Of a DNA stretch of 64,000 nucleotides, positions 61,093 to 64,000 are shown piece by piece. Within the stretch, counting starts at the first letter, position 1; each line of letters begins with the position of its first letter. A program made the position numbers and the translations under genes. The stretch spans positions 13,010,171 to 13,074,170 of the forward strand of contig NC_061133.1 in NCBI RefSeq assembly GCF_905220365.1, read 5' to 3'. The notes beneath the pieces were generated by a model, which saw nothing but the letters and a program-made list of their open reading frames with translations, did no database searches and was not told the DNA's origin. Source of the stretch: Vanessa cardui (taxonomy: Eukaryota > Arthropoda > Insecta > Lepidoptera > Nymphalidae).

Positions 61093-61645
61093 TGGGCCCG
61101 TAAAATTTATTGACCTTTTCTTTCAGAATTTTTCAGTTAAATCCTTGGAAAAGTTTTGGATCAGGTACTGCCTTTACTCTTCAGAAAGCACGTAAAGAAA
61201 TTTTGTCTTCTGTTCAAAAAAAGTTGGGCCAGTAAATTTGTTGAAATTTCTTTCAGCAACATGCAGCTAAATCCTTTAAAAAGTTTTAGTTTTGGTGTTT
61301 TTGTTTTTTGTTTTATGGTATAGGTTGGCGGACGAGCATATGGGCCACATGATGGTAAGTGGTCACCAATACCCATAGACAATGACGCTGTAAGAAATAT
61401 TAACTATTCCTTACATCGTCAATGTGCCACCAACCTTGGGAACTAAGATGTTACGTCCCTTGTGCCTGTAGTTACACTGGCTCACTCACCCTTCAAACCG
61501 GAACACAACAATACTGAGTACTGTTATTTGGCGGTAGAATAACTGATGAGTGGGTGGTACCTATCCAGACGGGCTTGCACAAAGCCCTACCACCAAGAAT
61601 ATACTGTTACTCCTCGCAGAGCACGTAAAGCAATTTGTCGTTGGC
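61093..61645. repeat. Tandem duplication, second unit split by a SINE
   Basis: Unit 1 (61093-61224, about 132 bases) begins TGGGCCCGTAAAATTTATTG and ends after AGCACGTAAAGAAATTTTGT. Unit 2 begins TGGGCCAGTAAATTTGTTG at 61225, is interrupted at about 61310-61598 by SINE family A, and resumes with GAGCACGTAAAGCAATTTGT at 61619-61638. Each unit carries TTTCTTTCAG. The units differ at many positions, so the duplication is older than the well-preserved SINE. Confidence 0.7.
61311..61598 (-). mobile_element. SINE family A, full-length, intact-looking
   Basis: It runs from TTTTATGGTATAGGTTGGCG through to GGGCTTGCACAAAGCCCTAC and CACCAAG and is nearly identical to the plus-strand copy at 33.4 kb. 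It interrupts the second unit of a tandem duplication (see 61093-61645). Confidence 0.85.
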
Positions 61646-62260
61646 ACGAACCCTTTCCCTTTTTCTCTGGATTGCCCTTCCATGGGATTATGGGAGTCAT
61701 GTAAATGGCTCTGCTTGGAAATATACCTGTACTGTAATATCTACTAAACGTCCATTTAGAATAATCATCACCAAAATAATTCCCTCTGGAATTCCTTTGA
61801 AAACAATGCAAAATGTGTGAAAGCCTTATCATCTTTAAAATTAGCATTATCCATTTTTTACAGCACATTATAATTTCTCGCAACGGGATCCTCGTATCAT
61901 TATTATATTTCTTTTCGTCTCTTGTTTCGTTTTTATTCACTTAAAGACCAAGTGATGTACGCAATTTCGGTAATGAGACCAGACATTTAACATTACGTGT
62001 TATTACCATATTTTTCATAATAACACGAGCTGTGAGGTCCTTAAATTGATAAATAATTTCGCTGCAACTAATGTCAGGTTACCAATTACACGTTACGGTC
62101 AAATCACTAACCCAGTTGCGAGTAATTGTCTGAATATTTCATATCAATTATAAAATGGGTACAAGTAAGTAACGCTGTGATTGGTCTGTTCCTTTCCTTT
62201 AGCTAATGTTTTGGGTTCTTCGAAATTAGCTTTAACTATGGTAGACAAGAGCTGAGACAT

Positions 62261-62357
62261 GTGTATTGGAACAGCGTGGAGGAATATGTTCCTCTCCTTA
62301 TTGGGAGAGGTGGCCTTAGCCCAGCAGTGGGAAATTGACAGGCTGTTACTGTAACAG
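62261..62357 (+). mobile_element. tRNA-derived SINE family B, 3' fragment
   Basis: GGAACAGCGTGGAGGAATAT and TTAGCCCAGCAGTGGGAAAT, then GACAGGCTGTTACTG, are the 3' half of family B in the plus orientation, the only plus-strand copy seen. Confidence 0.65.
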
Positions 62358-63912
62358 TATGGTAGATGTAACACATTAAGTAATGTTGGTTGTAGCTTAT
62401 TGCGTGTGAAATCACAAAGTTTATTTTTTGTAGAACTTGATTATATATATTTATACATTTAAGAGATATTCATTACCCAGTGCGCTTCTTAAGCGTTTAA
62501 CTTGTTTTTATGTAAACCCCGTTATCGCAATGTAGAGTTTATCTCACATCTAAAATCTTAGATTATATTTACATATGAAATATCTTGTATTAGCATATTT
62601 TAACCGGCGATTAATCAACTCAAGGAAATCGAACCTGAGACTTCGCGGCCGGACTTAATCCGTCCTCTGCGAAACTCAAGAACCGTTATCCGTTTGCGCT
62701 TGCGCATGTCAAGATATGATTTATAACTTATTCATAGTGACTGACTTGATGGTTATACCGTTGCTTGTGTAGGCAGAACAACCTGCGTTCTTAACAAAAA
62801 AGTTTCTAAAATTGTAATTTTTTTTATCTCCTAGATTTATGTCGTGCAATAAATTATATTCATAACAATTTCCAAATCTTAAATCAAAACAAAAATTTCG
62901 TTATACAAGATTAAAATTGTGCCACTAACGCTAAAAAAAAATAATACACATTTTTTTCTGTAATGATTTGTCAGACATAATCAAAACAAATGATTCAACA
63001 AAATGGAAATCTTGAAATGCAATTTAAAAGTATCGAATATGCAAAGCGTGATGCAGATTCTAATGTATATTCAAATGCATTACACGTCAATTAATTCCGT
63101 CCTTAAAAGGCTCATATATCATTTCAAACATCAGACATAAACATGAGGTCACCCGAGGTCATTCCCTGTACTTTAGACGAATCTGACCTAGAAGGGTCGC
63201 AAATTAGATACCTCGCACTCATGCTGAATGTAAAGCACCATTTAAGCTTGCATGTCTGCAAACAATTACCCTGGACCGTTTTAATGTTCCCTCATTACAG
63301 CCTGGAAAGCAGTCGTACAATTTGACAAAATTGTATCTGTCCCTCGCGTGCACGCCTTTTGCAACTTTGTCGAAATAAACACTCGCCATAAAATGGGTCG
63401 ATCAAGATCAATGACCCTTTCATATTACATCAGATATTGCCATCAATAAATGCTGTGTTTATTGTAATGATTTATCGAGTGTCTGAACGGTTTTAGCGTA
63501 AATGTTTATAACCTAAATACGAGTGCGGAAACTAATTTCGTTTGATGGCAAAAAGTCGCCTTTAAGGAGTTTCGTTTTATTGCCCGCCAAATGTTGTGAT
63601 AAAACATCTATATCGAACATTTTATATGTTAAAAGTTCCAATGTATTTAATACGTATTAGTAACACAGATATTTGGAAAAATCAGTTTTTGTTAGTATCG
63701 CGGTAATTTCTTAACTAGAGCGATTTCATATGATCAAGCAAATGTTCTTTTAAAACATTTTCTAAAAAAGCCGTATGAATTTGGTTACGGTCTAATTAAT
63801 TATTTCCTTTACAAGAAGGACATAGACATTTCAAATTCCGATGTTAATATAAACTCTCAAAATATATGAACACGATTTGGAAGTGAAGCATTACACTTTA
63901 TACAAGTCAAGC
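62358..63912. other. Unique intron sequence before the right edge
   Basis: Apart from the small GC patch at 62.64-62.71 kb, nothing is recognisable. A 60-codon frame at 63143-63325 has somewhat balanced composition but no acceptor or donor placed to make it an exon. Confidence 0.35.
62640..62712. promoter_or_regulatory. Small GC-rich patch with TGCGCTTGCGCA
   Basis: TGCGCTTGCGCA at 62695-62706 is an NRF1/Ewg-like near-palindrome. The preceding GAAATCGAACCTGAGACTTC resembles a tRNA-like B box, so part of this may be an old SINE head. Confidence 0.25.
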
Positions 63913-64000
63913 TAATGTTTCTTTTGTAGGAAGTGCTGACCAAGACGTGACGTCACAGGGAATTTGGACAGGGGTCGTAGGGCTTCCGAGTACATTCACC
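63913..64000 (+). other. Possible exon or repeat start at the right edge, partial
   Basis: GTTTCTTTTGTAG|GA looks like an acceptor, with the putative exon starting at 63930. The frame beginning at 63932 is open for 23 codons to the window edge and includes DVTSQGIWTGVVGLPSTFT. The base composition is richer in G and C than its surroundings. Frame 0 meets TGA at 63948, so it cannot follow the phase-0 PH exon directly. The minus strand is also open across the same bases, so a transposon fragment is an equal possibility. The protein is not recognised. Confidence 0.25.

Larger units (their letters stand above)
32089..64000 (+). other. Downstream intron of the osp-like gene (right end outside window)
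   Basis: The intron begins with GTAAGC. No exon starting with the expected Trp-Gln-Arg-Arg PH strand was seen before the right edge. The possible exon at 63930 has a stop in the phase-0 frame needed for direct splicing, so it does not close this intron. The interval is rich in SINEs and MITEs and contains a second candidate ratchet site at 56150. Confidence 0.55.

Noticed and set aside
61587..61940. 117-codon minus frame as a gene
   Set aside because: It starts beside a SINE A copy and runs through unremarkable sequence without protein character.
1..64000. CRISPR arrays, bacterial operons, rRNA genes, viral genes
   Set aside because: No regularly spaced direct repeats, no dense coding, and no rRNA or viral protein signature was seen; the window is animal intron-type DNA.

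Overview
The window is AT-rich animal genomic DNA, almost all of it non-coding. Several interspersed repeat families are recognisable as those of butterflies and moths: three tRNA-derived or SINE-like families, Helitron-like elements ending in CTAG-T, TA-flanked MITEs, and 5'-truncated LINE tails. Their combination suggests Lepidoptera, probably a nymphalid-type butterfly (inference from remembered repeat character, not from a search).

One protein-coding exon is supported with confidence. It lies at 32008-32088 on the + strand, has consensus splice sites on both sides and encodes 27 codons, including KCGYLFVAPGWDFSNPLY. This matches the first strands of the N-terminal PH domain of insect Outspread (osp), the relative of vertebrate MPRIP (myosin phosphatase Rho-interacting protein). 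No neighbouring osp exon was found, so the window appears to be at least 32 kb of intron, a small exon, then at least 31.9 kb of intron. Each intron contains a perfect juxtaposed 3'/5' splice site (AG|GTAAG) with a pyrimidine tract, at 12004/12005 and 56149/56150. These look like recursive splicing (ratchet) sites and are the most interesting signals here.

Layout. 1-7.8 kb: mostly unique AT-rich DNA with three small GC-rich islands, two of which carry the palindrome GCGCATGCGC, and old SINE copies. 7.8-14.4 kb: repeat-dense (LINE tails, Helitron-like copies, SINEs). 14.4-22 kb: mostly unique, with a possible coding remnant on the minus strand at 20.2-20.5 kb. 22.5-24 kb: a truncated LINE with the C-terminus of its reverse transcriptase ORF, then other repeats. 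25-26.5 kb: unique, partly GC-rich DNA with TATCGATA motifs, a candidate promoter or enhancer. 26.5-32 kb: unique sequence leading to the exon. 33-45 kb: repeat-dense, with MITEs, SINEs and a clean nested insertion. 45.5-54.7 kb: mixed unique and repeat DNA with small GC-rich islands. 55-57 kb: SINEs and the second ratchet candidate. 58-61 kb: unique. 61-61.7 kb: a tandem duplication interrupted by a SINE. At the extreme right edge (63930-64000) there is an acceptor-like site followed by a short open frame, which is unresolved.

The open frames of 60-139 codons scattered through the window mostly fall in repeats or have no coding character and are not annotated as genes. Repeat boundaries are judged by eye and are approximate, commonly to within 5-20 bases.
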